Assembly (NCBI GenBank): GCA_947646735.1
Contig: CANTFK010000994.1
Coordinates: 1 to 64,000, forward strand
Direction of reading: 5' to 3'
DNA: 64,000 nucleotides
Origin: Peronospora farinosa
Lineage: Eukaryota; Oomycota; Peronosporomycetes; Peronosporales; Peronosporaceae
In this document: positions 20,911 through 36,094 of the stretch, one piece after another
Layout of the letters: every line of letters begins with the position of its first letter
Position numbering within the stretch: the first letter of the stretch is position 1
The notes under the pieces: generated by a model
The model's input: the letters and a program-made list of their open reading frames with translations, nothing else
Told to the model about the DNA's origin: nothing
Database searches by the model: none
Translations under genes and position numbers: made by a program

Positions 20911-21454
20911 TGTGATGAAATGCTTGTTGAAATATGGGCAACCCAGAGGCCAGTTGGTTTCGGGGTATAAGAGACCGTGTATCAGGTAGATGAGACCAGA
21001 GAGACAGGATCTCGAGGGGAAGCGACCGTTGGCGGAGAACAATTTGCGGGACTTAAAAAAGAGAAATCATTATCAGGGTACCGTTTTAAACGGTACCGAA
21101 AGGAGTCGTCCACGGTTCCCCTTGAAAGTCCCGAACCATTATTGGTCGACCTGGTCCTTCATTGGTAGACCTCGGTCCCTCATCGGTAGACCCGGTCCTT
21201 CATCGTTAGACCCGTTCCCTATTCGGTAGACCTGGTTCCCTCGAGGTTCCAGCCACTCTTAGTCAGTCAACTCAAGGAATCAGAATCACTTAACACAAGG
21301 AATCAGGGCTTCAGGCAAGGATAGAGTAAAGGAGTGTAAAGGATAGGACTATATCAAATACTACTTAATTTGCGATCTACGTTGCTCAACTTCGTCGTCA
21401 CAGTAAGTGGTTTGGGGTTTCATCATAAAAATTTTGTGAGCCAACTCCACCACA
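20911..21454 (+). repeat. 3' LTR of element A
   Basis: It starts TGTGATGAAATG and ends CCAACTCCACCACA. A purine tract (AAGGGGCGG, 20901-20909) precedes it as the polypurine tract. It keeps the start, the GGTACCG palindrome, a short minisatellite and the end of the A LTR, but lacks about 500 bp present in the 3' part of the LTR at 3249-4365. It may therefore come from a shorter LTR subtype. Confidence 0.75.
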
Positions 21455-22032
21455 TCTGCGTGTCGTAAGTGAAGCTCTTGGCTTAGCAGTTCGTTGCGCG
21501 GTTCGCTTAGAGCGACCGGCAACGGTTGGTATAGCGCTTTTAGCGCCGACCAACACCACCACCACCGCACGCGGAGGTAAGACGGTCTAATCGCTTCCTC
21601 ACGCTGCTTGCAGGTGTTTGCTTTCGTAGTACGTGGCAGCTTCTATAGAAGTGCCCGTTCACAAACAGGGCATCAAAATTAAATTTGTCGTCGCCAAGCA
21701 CCAGCAAGAGCAGTAAATTAAAAATCGCTATAATAACAAGCTATATAACTATAAAAACAGCCAGCCTGCCTACCAAATTGAAGTGCAGCTTAACACCATG
21801 CTGATCAACGAGAATACTAGAGTCTTTTTGTGACGTTAAATGGGTTGTAATTGCAATGAGATGTCCGATATGGCAACAGTTAGTAAAAATTAATCAAATT
21901 TCAATAAGTGTGTAATACATAGCGCCTCAAATTTTTTTGCGCTTTCACTGGTACAACCTTAGCGCAACATTCTTAAGATCTCTAGGTAGGGGGAGTCAAG
22001 AAGAACCTTACAGCGAGTAGCTCGAAGACATC
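21455..22032. other. intergenic region upstream of PSMB3
   Basis: No gene is seen. The last 200 bp are AT-rich and should contain the promoter of the proteasome gene. No clear TATA box was found. A small inverted repeat (TAGCGC/GCGCCGA) lies near 21530-21550. Confidence 0.4.
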
Positions 22033-22824
22033 ATGGTAAGCGACTCCCTGCATCACCACCACACAAATACGCGCGCCAGTGCTACATACACCGTGCTGAC
22101 AATCTTACATGTAATTGTATACGCCTTTTTGCTTCCTAATTAGTCCATCTTATCGTACAACGGAGCAGCAATAATCGCCATGGCAGGGAAAGATTGTGTC
22201 GGCATCGCATGGTAATTGCACGCTACAAACCCACACCAGTCAATGTCACCACCAACTTACTGTTTATTGTGGACAAACAGTGATACTAGACTAGGCATGC
22301 AGGCACAGACGGTGGCCATGGACTTTCAAAAGGTGTTCCGTGTGACAGACAAGACATTCCTGGGTCTGGCGGGTCTGGCCACAGACGTGCAGTCTGTTTC
22401 GCAGCTTCTAAAGTTCAAGATCAACATGTACAAGATGAATGAGGAGCGCGACATCAAGCCCAAGACGCTGAGCGCGCTACTGTCCAATATGATGTACGAG
22501 AAGAGGTTCGGCCCGTGGTTCGTAGAACCCGTGATCGCCGGCCTGACAGAGGATAACAAGCCCTTCTTGTCCAGCATGGACTGCCTGGGCTGTGAGATGA
22601 TGACTCAGGACTTTGTGGTGGCTGGAACTATGGAAGAGGCACTCTACGGTATGTGCGAGTCGATGTATAAGCCCAACATGGAGGAAGAGGATCTGTTCGA
22701 GACACTCTCGCAGTGTCTTTTGTCTGCCTGCAATCGCGATGCCCTCTCGGGTTGGGGCGCCGTCGTCCACATCATCACACCCAAGGGCATCACTTCCAAG
22801 AAGCTGCAGTCACGCCAGGATTAG
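22033..22824 (+). CDS. PSMB3: proteasome subunit beta type-3 (20S core), 3 exons
   Basis: The spliced product is 204 residues, against about 205 for the family. Exon 1 is only the start codon (22033-22035). Intron 1 is 22036-22143 (GTAAGC to TTAG), exon 2 is 22144-22211, intron 2 is 22212-22280 (GTAATT to ACAG) and exon 3 is 22281-22824. The N-terminus reads MSILSYNGGA-like (here SILSYNGAAIIAMAGKDCVG), followed by DTRLGMQAQTV, GLAGLATDVQ, YEKRFGPWFVEPVIAGL and a C-terminus with SGWGAVVHIITPKGI. These are the hallmarks of the non-catalytic beta-3 subunit, which lacks the active-site Thr. It is part of the outer half of the 20S beta ring in nucleus and cytoplasm. An uninterrupted reading from 22216 would give a wrong N-terminus made of intron sequence. 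Confidence 0.93.
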
Positions 22825-23062
22825 GCGTCACAAGCGTTTTAGGTCATGCCTTACTGTTCTGGACGCGGTACTGTGAGGTAGGTTCTGCATGATGGTAGTA
22901 CCACATAAACGAGTCCTACGGAGCGATTCAGACCAATATAGCAACAAACAGAATAAAAGGACTATTCACACTCACCAATGCGTTCGTAAATTAATTGTTT
23001 TGGTTACGTGGCCCACATCCGTTTTGTAGTTACGTGGTTTACACATTGTATTTCGCATTCTA

Positions 23063-26030
<2,968 letters not shown>

Positions 26031-29000
26031 TTTACGATGCGGATTCTGCATGCTACCAAATCTGTTTTCGTAGCCCGACCAAAGTCATGGTTTATGGTTA
26101 TCGAGTTGAAGGTGTCGCTTTTGCTCCTCTTTCTTGCCAATTGATTTGGTCTGCACTGGGCGCATATACTGTATATATTTACTCGCTTCGTCGTCGCCGG
26201 TTTTGTTTGTTCATGTTACATGTTTGTAAAAGAATCGAACTATATATTAAGGTCATCGTAGTTTTGTTGCAACATAGTATAGTAGTACAGTGGATGGACA
26301 TTGGCCTTTTGCCAAAGGAAAGAGTTTTAAACAACAAGTAAGGATACGATAGTAGTGGTGGAGCTATAGCAGTTTTGGCATGGTGTTAACATCACTTTGA
26401 TGGGTTTCTGTCGTTGCCAATTTTTTCGATCACCTGCAGTCATTGCACACGTTTTTTTATACAATCAGATGGTCAAACGTTCCGAGCACCGAAACGTACC
26501 TCGATATGCAAAATCGATCGCGAGGACATTTTTAGCTTTATGGACATCAGCCATAGCGCAGGTAAGCCAGCAGTTACTGACTCGAAGGAGCTAGACGCGC
26601 GTAGCAGTGGGCACACCACCTTAATCGTCGTGATGAATGGAAGTAGGGTGGCGGCAAGGACGCACTAAACGCTACGGTTACGAGAAAGTGGTCGAAGTTG
26701 TGGCGCTCGCCAAGGATTCTATCAGTAAGAAAGCAACGTTGTTACGCTTTCTGATAGCACATGTCATGTCTGTCCGTTGATCTCTTACATCGTAAGCTAG
26801 ACTTGCATGGTCATGGGATCTTGTCGAAAACGTTTACGCAAATGGGACAGTCAATGTTAACGGACAAATGCTATTACTCCAACAGAGACCGCGACTTCGA
26901 TCGTTTCGATTGAAGGGCGGGAAATACTTTTATCAGTTTCATCTTATTCCGCGGCTATTGAACGAGCAGTAATTGTAATGATTTACCTCGAAATGATTAA
27001 GGTACGACGTTTTTCTTTTTTTTGTGAAGAACAGCGACTGGAAAAGAACCTTACAGCCATTTACACGTATCCATCCCCGACTTTGTAAAGAGAAGCCTAG
27101 AAAATCTGTAATTGCAGACAAAGAGAGATTCGTGCTAACAATGCGAGCGGAGCGAATTTTACAGAAGTTCATCGCAAAATTTATCGTAGGGACTCAAAAC
27201 ATATTTGCGGAAAGAACAGACGATGACTGGGTACGATATAAAGAATATACGGTGAAACGGAGGTTTCGTTTTTAGCTTGTGTTGCGAATTTGTCGTGATG
27301 CTCATGATTTGGACCGAGTTTTTGCGCTTGTAGTGATGCTGAAACTAGCGATGAAGGTGAGGGTCACAAAAAGAAGAAACTGACTCAAGCGCATGATCAT
27401 TGCTATCTGTCTAACCTGAAAAAATGCATCCGATGCCTGACATCACATTTCTGATCAGTTCTAATGTCACGCGCTTTCTCAGAGTATGAATCAAACGATA
27501 TTGCTGTCAACAGACCCATTAACCACTTTGAGCTCTCTCGAATGATTTTAGCTTGAACTTTACCATCAGTTGAATTACACTTTATTATTGCCGACCCGCT
27601 CTACATTACTGTAATACTACACCATTTTTCCTCTATAATTATAATTCGCTTCATGTTGGGCACTCAATCATTCTCATAGCAAGCTGTTGGTATATTATAC
27701 AGCTAGAGCAATTTCTTAATCTAGGAGTCCGTCCCCATTTCAGCTACTTGCATGGTCCTAGAGAACGCGGGAGAGCGTAGGCAGTGTCCACCTCTCAGCG
27801 GAAATACTCGACCGCAGACAGAGGCAATCGGTGGCGAATTCTTTTATTACATAAAGGGGTGGAATTCGACAAAGCCTCTCCCTGCTGTTGTCAAAGCTGC
27901 ACTGGGGTCATGGATGCTTGTTTTTGGCCTTCCGAGACGCCATCATAAGAAACAAAATGCACACTCTACATCAATCGATTTAGAATGACCTGTTTCTTGA
28001 TAATTGTGCTCCTTTTCGCAACAGCAGTCCCCTACGATGAATCTAGTGATGGCCACCTACGCTTCAGTAGAGCAGGTTTGAGTGCACAGCCATCGTGCAT
28101 TCGTCGTGTCAACTAACCGATCGCCACGACGCAATTTACAACCCTATTTGCTTTATGAAACGTTGCATCCTCTTTGTACAGCAGAAGACTGTAGTTAACT
28201 AAGGCTTGACGTACATGTCTGCGAAAGAAAGCACGCGGCCAGACATAACGCGCCTGGATGTTTGTTTAATTTAGAATGTCAGAGCATTTATCAAAAACTG
28301 CTAACAAAAGCGTTAATTCAGGCCTCTGCTCTTTCAAAGACAAAGCCTCCTTAGTGAGGCTTCAAAGCTGTACCACCATGTCATGCCATGTCTTCGTTGC
28401 ACAATTCCCTCATTTTAAATCTAGTGGAACGCTCGTTGTTATCGAGTGGCTACTAAAGTCGAACTATGTGTACGAGAGAGTTTAAAGTCATTAGTGTAAG
28501 TGCTACTGAATTAGTAGTAGTACTACTGAATTAGTAGTACTACTGAAAAATGATGGCGTGCGAGAACAATAGAGATACAGAGCATCTGAGCCAGGTACGG
28601 CGTTGCCACTTGCAACGACTTCAGCACATATACATCTACATTTCTAGACAGCAGTGTTGCCTTAACATTCGCGCTACTTTTAAGTTGTTTTCTATGATTA
28701 CGGTAGTAGCCTCCGCTAACGGACGTCTGTAAAATCTGAGAGCAAGAATCGGCATCAATTGCTATCGCTTTCACAAATTACATGGGCACTTCGTCGACCT
28801 TCTGCACCATCTGGTTAATCAGTTGTCTGGTTGCGTCTTCTTTGAAAAATATTGCTCAGACAGGTTTTTACCTGACCGACTCTCTTTGACTCTCCCACCT
28901 AGCCGTTCATTCCAACAAACAGCGTGGCGCAGGACTTCCTTGTGGCCAAGCCCTTGGCACTCGTTTCACTCACAAGCAATCACTCCGCGAACCTGGAGTA

Positions 29001-29077
29001 TTTAATCACTCGATTAGAAGGTCGAAACAGAAAGGCAGCTAGCTAGCTCTCGAGTCAGCAACAACAGACATACAAGT
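26031..29077. other. long intergenic stretch, no supported gene
   Basis: AT-rich sequence with only short, unrelated open frames (26397-26668, 27024-27275, 27752-27988), none showing a family signature or start/intron context I can support. Near 28495-28550 there is a short simple repeat of TACTACTGAATTAGTAG. The last 100 bp before 29078 should hold the promoter of the next gene. Confidence 0.5.
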
Positions 29078-30428
29078 ATGACCCCCAAAAGACTCGGGGT
29101 GTTTCTACTTCTTGCGCTGTGTGCGCTGACGCTTGTCACGGCACAGACTTCCACCGACTCCACAAAATCGACGACGGGGACGATGATGGGGACGACGACG
29201 GATACGCCGGACACGACAGACTCGACAGACACGACAGACACAACAGACACACCAGACACCACAAGGTTGACGGACACCACAAGGTTGACGGACACCACAA
29301 GATCGACGCCCACCGTCACGTCGACGCCCACCACCACGTCGACGCCCACCACCACGTCGACGCCCACCACCACGTCGACGCCCACCACCACGTCGACGCC
29401 CACCACCACGTCGACGCCTACTACCACGTCGACGCCCACTACCACGTCGACGCCCATTACCACGTCGACGCCTACCACCACGTCGACGCCCCTCACCATG
29501 TCTTCGGACGACACTGACCGCTCGGTAGACGTGTCGCCAAAGACGACGGATACCACACGAAGTCACAGCACCAGCTACTTCGACATTGACTAACACCCCG
29601 ATTAATGCCCCCGCTACGACGACCAATGCCCCCGCTTTGACGACCAAGACGCCGACTAACACGGCTAATGTGCCGACTGCGACGCCGGCCACTCCAAATG
29701 CGGAGACTGCCGCTAGTACGACGGAGGTGTCGCCTTCTGATGAGGCTGACACTACGTCGCCATCTGCTCCAGACTTGACATCCGAGTACGGAGCGGCGGC
29801 TAGCGGCACCGGCACTTTGATTAACAGCGACACGGAAAGTTCGAGCTCTTCCTCGACGTCGAGCTGGTTGGCGCCCGTCGTGGTGGCTGCTGTGGTGCTG
29901 GTGGTCCTGCTAGTTATCACGTTCTACGTGCGCAGGCACAAGCGCGACGACCAGGACGACGTGGACCGACCAAGCGACAATTTCTTTCAGGCCCCAAGTT
30001 CGACTACGAACAAGTACGCTAATAACGCTGGAACAGGCGGAGACAACGGCATGGGGTCCGCGGAGGAGCGCGCCCAGAAGGGATATGTGATGGGCATGCG
30101 CAAGGAGTCGGCAGCGACTGCGGCGCCTGCTGCCATTCCGCCCCTGTCTTCCAAGATGCGGAGCGACTCGGTGACCGGCGCCCCGCAGTCGCACAACCGC
30201 CAGGACTTGGTGCCTATTCAGGATGAACCGCGTTTCACTCTGCAGCAGCAGGTCGAGCTGGAGCAGTCACAGCATTCGGTGCGCGTGGCAGGCGTACCGC
30301 AATCTCCACAGGCAATGACAAGCCTGGCCGGTCGATCATTCAAGCCGGGCACTTCATTTGAGCAGGGCCAGTCATACGACTCGTCTTACCCGACGTCCGG
30401 TTCTTCCGTGCCGGGCGTGACGCTGTAA
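29078..30428 (+). CDS. Thr-rich type I membrane protein, frameshifted
   Basis: The first frame (29078-29593) starts with a clear signal peptide (MTPKRLGVFLLLALCALTLV, cut near TAQ). It continues as a Thr/Ser/Pro-rich stalk with about nine TSTPTT repeats. The second frame (open to 30428) continues the same Thr-rich composition, then has one membrane segment (SWLAPVVVAAVVLVVLLVIT, about 29860-29925) with a basic stop-transfer RRHKRDD. A cytoplasmic tail of about 160 residues with Gln- and Ser-rich parts follows. A one-base insertion near 29557 would explain the switch. A 44-bp intron (donor near 29525) is less likely. The architecture resembles mucin-like surface proteins or wall-stress sensors, but no specific family is recognised. 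Heavy O-glycosylation is inferred. Confidence 0.7.
29316..29490 (+). repeat. 18-bp tandem repeat coding TSTPTT
   Basis: The unit ACGTCGACGCCCACCACC repeats about nine times with a few third-base changes. As the unit is a multiple of three, changes in copy number keep the frame. The minus strand and the +1 frame are also open across it, giving long shadow frames. Confidence 0.85.
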
Positions 30429-30598
30429 GAGGCGGCAAGTGCTAGCAGCACCAATATGACTTGTACATTCCTTTTTGATCGTAACTGCGCAACACAAATA
30501 AAGGAAAAGTTTATAAATTTTGGTATTCACCTATAGTATTGTCAATTAAGATATATGGATATATTTACTATAGTTACAGCAAATTTGTTTTGCAATGT

Positions 30599-30671
30599 GT
30601 CCGCGTGGCCTAATGGATAAGGCATCGCCCTCCGAAGGCGGGGATTGGGGGTTCGAGTCCCCTCGAGGACG
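30599..30671 (+). tRNA. tRNA-Arg(CCG)
   Basis: A 73-nt cloverleaf. The acceptor stem GTCCGCG pairs with CGAGGAC (one mismatch). The D arm is GCCTAATGGATAAGGC. The anticodon stem TCGCC/GGCGG encloses loop CTCCGAA (anticodon CCG, reading CGG). The T loop is TTCGAGT with a G-rich/C-rich stem. No intron. A short T run (30680-30683) follows as a Pol III terminator. Confidence 0.93.
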
Positions 30672-31429
30672 CTTTAGCTCTTTTGTGGTTTAAGAAAGCA
30701 AATTTTGTCTGACATAAACAAAGCCCGACTTAATACGTAAATAGTGCCTTGGGCGCGTGCTACTTCACGAGCCTTTCCTATGTCGAGTGCTGGTTAAGCT
30801 CTTAAAAAGCTTCCCATTGTTCTAGTTTCTGCGCCGTTGGATTGCCGTGTATCTTTACGAGTCAAAAATAAGACATTTCCACTAAAGTATATATACTGTA
30901 ATAGAGCTTCAAATATCACACATCCGCTTCGATGTCTCCTAGAGACATATACTGATGTGTCATCCAGTCATGTATAAGTGCTCAATCTTGCGTACCTTCT
31001 GCATAACATCTTCCTGTAGACGAAGTAGTAGTCTTTGTGATTGATGCGAAAGTAGCTAAGGCGTCCGAACTGAACTTCGATAATTCGAGTAGTGACAAGA
31101 TCGGAGGAGGCATGAGATTAAACACTGTGGTTTGAAAATTCAGCGTATGAGTCAAGATCGTAACATGTAAGAAACATTTTCCAGCAATGCTTCCTATTCA
31201 GAATCGGTCGAAGAAACGTAAAGATGTAAAAGTGGAGGGAGTAGCGACACTCTGTAATATATTTCAATGACTGACAGCAGTAAGTTGGCGCACTGATTGT
31301 TGCTCAAACCAGTTTATGGGTCGGAGAGCGTCGAGGCACAACAACAGCGAAACGAAGCAAGTGAAGAAATGGCGATGAAACCGCACGAGGATCACCATAG
31401 AAGCCGTACGAAGGATATGTGATAAACTC

Positions 31430-32420
31430 TGCCTTCAATGCACAGCAATGCTTGCATGAGTGGCATGTTCGTGAGTCGAAATTTGCTGATCAGTGGGAAA
31501 AAACAGCGATGGACAAAGAAATGGCACCGATAAAGGCCAAGAGTGTGTTGAAAAAGTTTCTGAAAAACGAAAATGCAAAAGGGTACAAAGACCAGTAAGA
31601 CCATGTAAGTCTACAGCATGGAGTCTGATCATTTGAGTCATTGGTCAAAAGCAACGTCCAGAAATTGATTATGACGAGATGATCAGCCCTGTCGCATGCA
31701 AGGTTATGTGTCGGGTGCGTCTACCTATCTACCAGGGTGGTTTCACAGCTATTCAAACGCCCTAATATGGACAAAATATACCTGAAATCCTGGAAGGCTA
31801 TTCATCTGGGATCGATGGTATGGTTTACGTGAACCACAAGGCTTATATTGTCTATAGCAGCTGGCTTAGTAAGCATGGAAGTGAAGGGATGGCTTCCTCG
31901 TTATGGATACAAGCGATATGCCATGGAACCGTGTTTGTAATACTACGACCATGACGCAAGTATACTATCATCTTGCTTTCAGTTAATGTTTATTTTTGCT
32001 GTGCCTCGAAATTGAAGCATTTAAGAAAAAGTTCCACGAAGACTTTAGTATGAAAGATTAAGGCCTATATATATGGTGTTGAACTAGAGCAGAAATATAA
32101 GGATCCTCCAAACTACGTATCGTATATATTTCGTCGTCCGATCTAACTTTGGCGATGCATACGCCTAAAAAATTGTAGCAACGACAAATTAGATATTCCG
32201 TGAACGATATCAAATCAAGTATGTATCCGAGCATGGCAAAATATTTACGTATCGCAAGCTCATTAATTCGTCCATGTATTTAGCGACGTGTACCAGACCA
32301 GATGGATTGGGCAGCTCAGCAGATACCTGCAAGGCAGGACACAACATCACATTGGCGCGGCCAAAAGAGTCCTGCGGTACGTAAGTGGCACCAAAATTGA
32401 GTTGTCGTAGCAATCTGCGC
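31430..32420 (+). pseudogene. highly decayed Copia RT/RNase H remnant
   Basis: Short stretches in shifting frames resemble Ty1/Copia pol: WEKTAMDKEMAPIKAKSV near 31500, SSMYLATCTRPDG near 32270, and RYLQGRTQHHIGAAKRVLRYV near 32315-32380, which matches the usual order in RNase H. Many stops lie in between. The flanks 30672-31430 and 32420-33273 hold no gene I can support. Confidence 0.5.
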
Positions 32421-33273
32421 TGATCATTAAACGATTTTGCGACTCAGACTGTGGCGCCATTCGTTCTGATAAAGACTCCGTTTGAAGGGTGCCGTCTACT
32501 TTTGACGGCATTGCTGCGGTGTAGTCGGCGGATATACTCGCATCTTCACTTGGACAAATGCAGTGACACTCTCCAATACTCCAAAATCCTTACGTGATCC
32601 GTAAGAAGATCCTCGAGTCATGGATACTTTGCACGCATCCTCTTCCGACCACTTTAAGCAAATCGGCTTGCCATGTCACTATTCTCTCTCTCTCTTCCTT
32701 TAACAAAACTATGCGTATGTAAAGTCGTGAAATATGATGGCTCGTAACGCTTTGCCTATCTTGGCGGAAGAAAACGGAAGACGACAGCTGCGGCGACAAT
32801 CACAACCAAATGATGATTGGACTGGTCTATGGAGCCATCCCGAGTCTGGTCGATGTATCAAGCGATGTGGAGGTCGCCAGTCGACCGACCGTTGGACTAA
32901 CTAGTAGTCTGCAGACGTTGCAGGTTAAGTTTCGTTTCCGGACAGGCTGTGCTACAGTCGCGGACCGTTATAGTACATTTACGCTAACGGCAAAAAAATT
33001 GGCTTATCGCGGCCGCAACTCCTGTTCTTGCTAAGCAAGATTAATCGATTTGGATACGCAAGCACGTGTTAGTGTACCAAGAACGCAGCTGTATCAACGA
33101 CGCGCTACCTCTTGACAGAAGTGCGATAATGGGCAAATCTTCAGCGTCTTTGGCATGAACGAGAAGCACGCAAAGCTTTGTTTTATGTGTGTGTGGCAGA
33201 TACGGTATCAATCTTGTATTTCCATAGTACTATTGCTTATAAATATTTAGCCACAAGAAGCGACTGCAATGTC

Positions 33274-33789
33274 TTACAGCAGCTTAGGGTTAAACACTGC
33301 CAGCCTCCGTCGCACGAGATTAAAGACGCCGTTACGGTGAAAAAGACAGCAAATCTCAAAGCGGGTCTTAACCAGCAGAAGGCGCTCCTTCTTAAGCGCA
33401 ACAGACTGGCTATGCAGCTGCTCGAACTGCTGCTCGTGGCTCGCGCGTGCGTCGCCCAGCACCTTCAACAGCTTCTGTTCCTCCTTGCGCTCCTCGGTCA
33501 TCTCCAAGAGCGCTGCCGCCAAGTCGCTCACCGTACAAACATTACCGGCCTCAAGCTCACGCACAAACTCGTCAATGTCTTCAATACGATCGTGACAGTC
33601 GTCAATGTCGTCACTGTACGACTCAACCTCCTCCTGTTCGTCCTCGAGCGCTAATTCCAGATCACCTAACTCCATCTCGACCTTGCGAAGACGCGCCACT
33701 GTGGCCTTCAGCACCTGAACTAGCGCGTAGTTGGTTACCTTAACGATACGCCTCGACGTCTGCTTATCCATGGCCACCTTCATCTGCAT
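33274..33789 (-). CDS. coiled-coil protein, 171 aa, function unknown
   Basis: The frame starts MQMKVAMDKQTSRRIVKVTN, with further Met at residues 3 and 7. It is helical and strongly charged (VEMELGDLELALEDEQEEVE, DDCHDRIEDIDEFVRELEAG), typical of a coiled coil from about residue 25 to 140. Codon use is GC-rich compared with the AT-rich flanks, which supports a real gene. The last 30 residues (from ICCLFHRNG) look less convincing and could be read-through of an intron, or a decayed end. No family is recognised. The short plus-strand frames across it are shadows. Confidence 0.55.
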   Translation of the reverse strand: MQMKVAMDKQTSRRIVKVTNYALVQVLKATVARLRKVEMELGDLELALEDEQEEVESYSDDIDDCHDRIEDIDEFVRELEAGNVCTVSDLAAALLEMTEERKEEQKLLKVLGDARASHEQQFEQLHSQSVALKKERLLLVKTRFEICCLFHRNGVFNLVRRRLAVFNPKLL

Positions 33790-36094
33790 TTTGTATGCGA
33801 GTGTGGGAAAGAATCCACCGCTATTGATGCCTTTTATTTTCTTTGTGGAAAATCCGAAAGTGAAGATTGCTGCGCCTAGTCATCAGCAACAGTCTTTCTT
33901 TGCACTCAATGCTGCGCGGCTGAACCAGCCAATAGCAACGCGGAATGGCGCCACCAATTTTACCAAATCTAGATTTTGAATTTAGAATATGTTGTGCACT
34001 AATAAGATGTGAGAACTGGGAAAGGTATAAAGGCGCATAAGGAGAAACATACATTGCAATACATTACAGCCCAACCGATTTTATCTCCGATAACACTCGA
34101 CGCCAGCTGCGGACATGGATGTCGCGAGCCGTCGGCTGACTGTGAACATCCACAGTTGCCATCCATCCACTGCTGCGAAAGGACGTTGCCGTTGCCTCGC
34201 AAAACGTTTTAATGGAAGCAGAGCGCATTCTCCATGGCCTATCATACCGGTCAATCTGGTGGTGTACACCATATGGTGACTGCTCTTCTTTACGGAGATG
34301 ACCATCGTCTACGCAAAAACGTGGCGTTTTCGCTAAAATGGACGTGCTACGTTACCGAATCGTTGCCGCATCCTGGATAAGAAGGTAGGTCAGTTCAGCA
34401 TTGTCCGGTCGACACAGACTGACTGTGAGCTTCAGGATCGGCTTCGCACATAAAAAGAGTATGCGACGACATACAGTAGAAAAAAAGAAAAGAAAAAGTC
34501 TTTAAAACTCCATTACGATACATACATGGATTTGAGACTGGTACTTGCAACGAACGGTAAATTTCTGATAACTTTATGTTCATGAATTAGAACATGCTCA
34601 TACACACGCATTGGCAATCAGGCTTCATTACAAAGTTACACATGACACATGAAGTGAGTTCACATGCTACTCTACTGGAGCAAACTGTGCGAATTCTTAG
34701 ACCCCTTTCGTGATGCTCAGCTTTTAGATGGCCAAGCGAACCTAAAGGCTCTGGAGATTGCTGGCAAGGCAGACACAAACTTATATAAGCTGTCACTGCA
34801 GCTGCGACGTCGGTGACCAAAAAGCCTTTCAATGTACCGTAACTCACACGCCACATTAAGCGCGAAGCAACGACTTGGTCGCAGCCCAGAGGCATTCGTT
34901 GAGGCGGCAAATGCGCCAGCGTCTTCACTACTTCGACCTTGTGCAGGCGATTGGATCTTGCTTGAACCCAGCAATTTTAGTGTCTTGGAAGATCGGTGGA
35001 GTACACTTTGAACCCGCTATCGGCAAGCTTCAAATCGCGCACGACACAACGCTGAAACAAAGTAAGCTTTGCAAGTTGCGCTATCACACCGAGTGAAGAT
35101 GCGCCAACTCACAACCCCGTTGTTGCTTTGAAGCAGATGCTTTACGGACGGGCGATCGTTTGAACAAAACAGTAATTGCATTAGCCAGATAGCATAAACA
35201 CACAGATAAGAACACCTCCAGGCGTCTTGGAGAGATCACAATCGATTTCCTGCAGCGTGTAAACTCTTCTGCTTTATGCATTGGTGCAAGACTCGCACAG
35301 AAATGGTGTCTAGCCACTTCTGTGCACGTGACTACAGTTGCAGTCACACAATCTGTTAAGTCTCTATGACTGTCAAAGTCGTGACGTTTGTGTCCGTCCC
35401 CAAGTGATGTGTGCTCCAACCACACAGCAAGCACTTGCCTACCCCAGGCAGCAAATCTTGCGTCTTGATTCAACTTGGTCGCAACCTCTCAATGTATAGA
35501 CATAAGTTACGTTAAGTACGCTGGGCTCGGAGTAGCCAGAAGTAGCCAGACTCAGACTCAGTGGCTGACTACTTTTACCTAAAACCATGGGCTGGGTATG
35601 CGTAAGTGGCTTTACCAACCCAATTACCCATGGGTACCCATGGTGGTACATGTACCAAATTTTGTGACATACACCTGATCCACCATCCTACACCTCTCTT
35701 ACTTCTTTACACTATACAATCAAAAATCGAAAATTAAAACCGTCACTCCTTACTTTCCATCTGACACACATTTTTGATGGAGACAGTCAGGACTTGTCCA
35801 TTAATCCAATGGTCAGTGTTATCCCGTTACACAGGATGCAACCGTACTGTGTGGGGCATTTCTGCTAGTATAAAATAATTAATTTATAATATCTTAATTA
35901 ACAATTAACAATCACTTCTATAAAAAGCCAGGACACAAACAGGAATCAAAAAATAATGTAAAGGGGTGGGCCAGATGCATAATATTGGCACTAGCAATAA
36001 GTGCCTTTAAAATATTATAAAAGCTAATAATACTTGATAATAGTACCTTTTTCTATAATATTGTCCCTACATCTCCTTGAAGCTGGAAATGCCC
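33790..36094. other. intergenic, no supported gene
   Basis: Only short frames on both strands are seen, for example 34587-34928 and 35084-35473 on the minus strand, without recognisable motifs. From 35832 leftward the minus strand reads TGTAACGGGATAACAC, which resembles the start of another LTR. The 260 bp before 36095 are AT-rich. Confidence 0.45.

Larger units (their letters stand above)
3249..21454 (+). mobile_element. Ty3/Gypsy element A, right copy, with nested element B
   Basis: The order is 5' LTR (3249-4365), primer-binding site, leader/gag, protease, reverse transcriptase, RNase H, integrase with chromodomain, an antisense gene, polypurine tract, 3' LTR (20911-21454). Integrase is split at 10295/17834 by element B. 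Without B the element is about 10.7 kb. No target duplication is seen: the 5' flank is GGATA and the 3' flank TCTGC. The two LTRs differ strongly in length (1117 against 544 bp). The element is therefore either old, chimeric, or rearranged. Many stops and frameshifts make it non-functional. Confidence 0.85.

Noticed and set aside
22216..22280. Upstream in-frame ATG as start of PSMB3
   Set aside because: The segment is intron 2. The spliced N-terminus matches the family exactly.
27024..27275. 83-codon frame with basic composition
   Set aside because: No motif, homologue signal or splice context. It is within chance length for AT-rich DNA.
29014..29920. Long minus-strand frames (GVDVVV repeats and a Gly/Arg-rich frame) opposite the Thr-rich gene
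   Set aside because: They are produced by the 18-bp repeat being open in several frames. The plus strand has the signal peptide and membrane segment.
35084..35473. 129-codon minus-strand frame
   Set aside because: No recognisable domain and mixed composition. I cannot support it as a gene.
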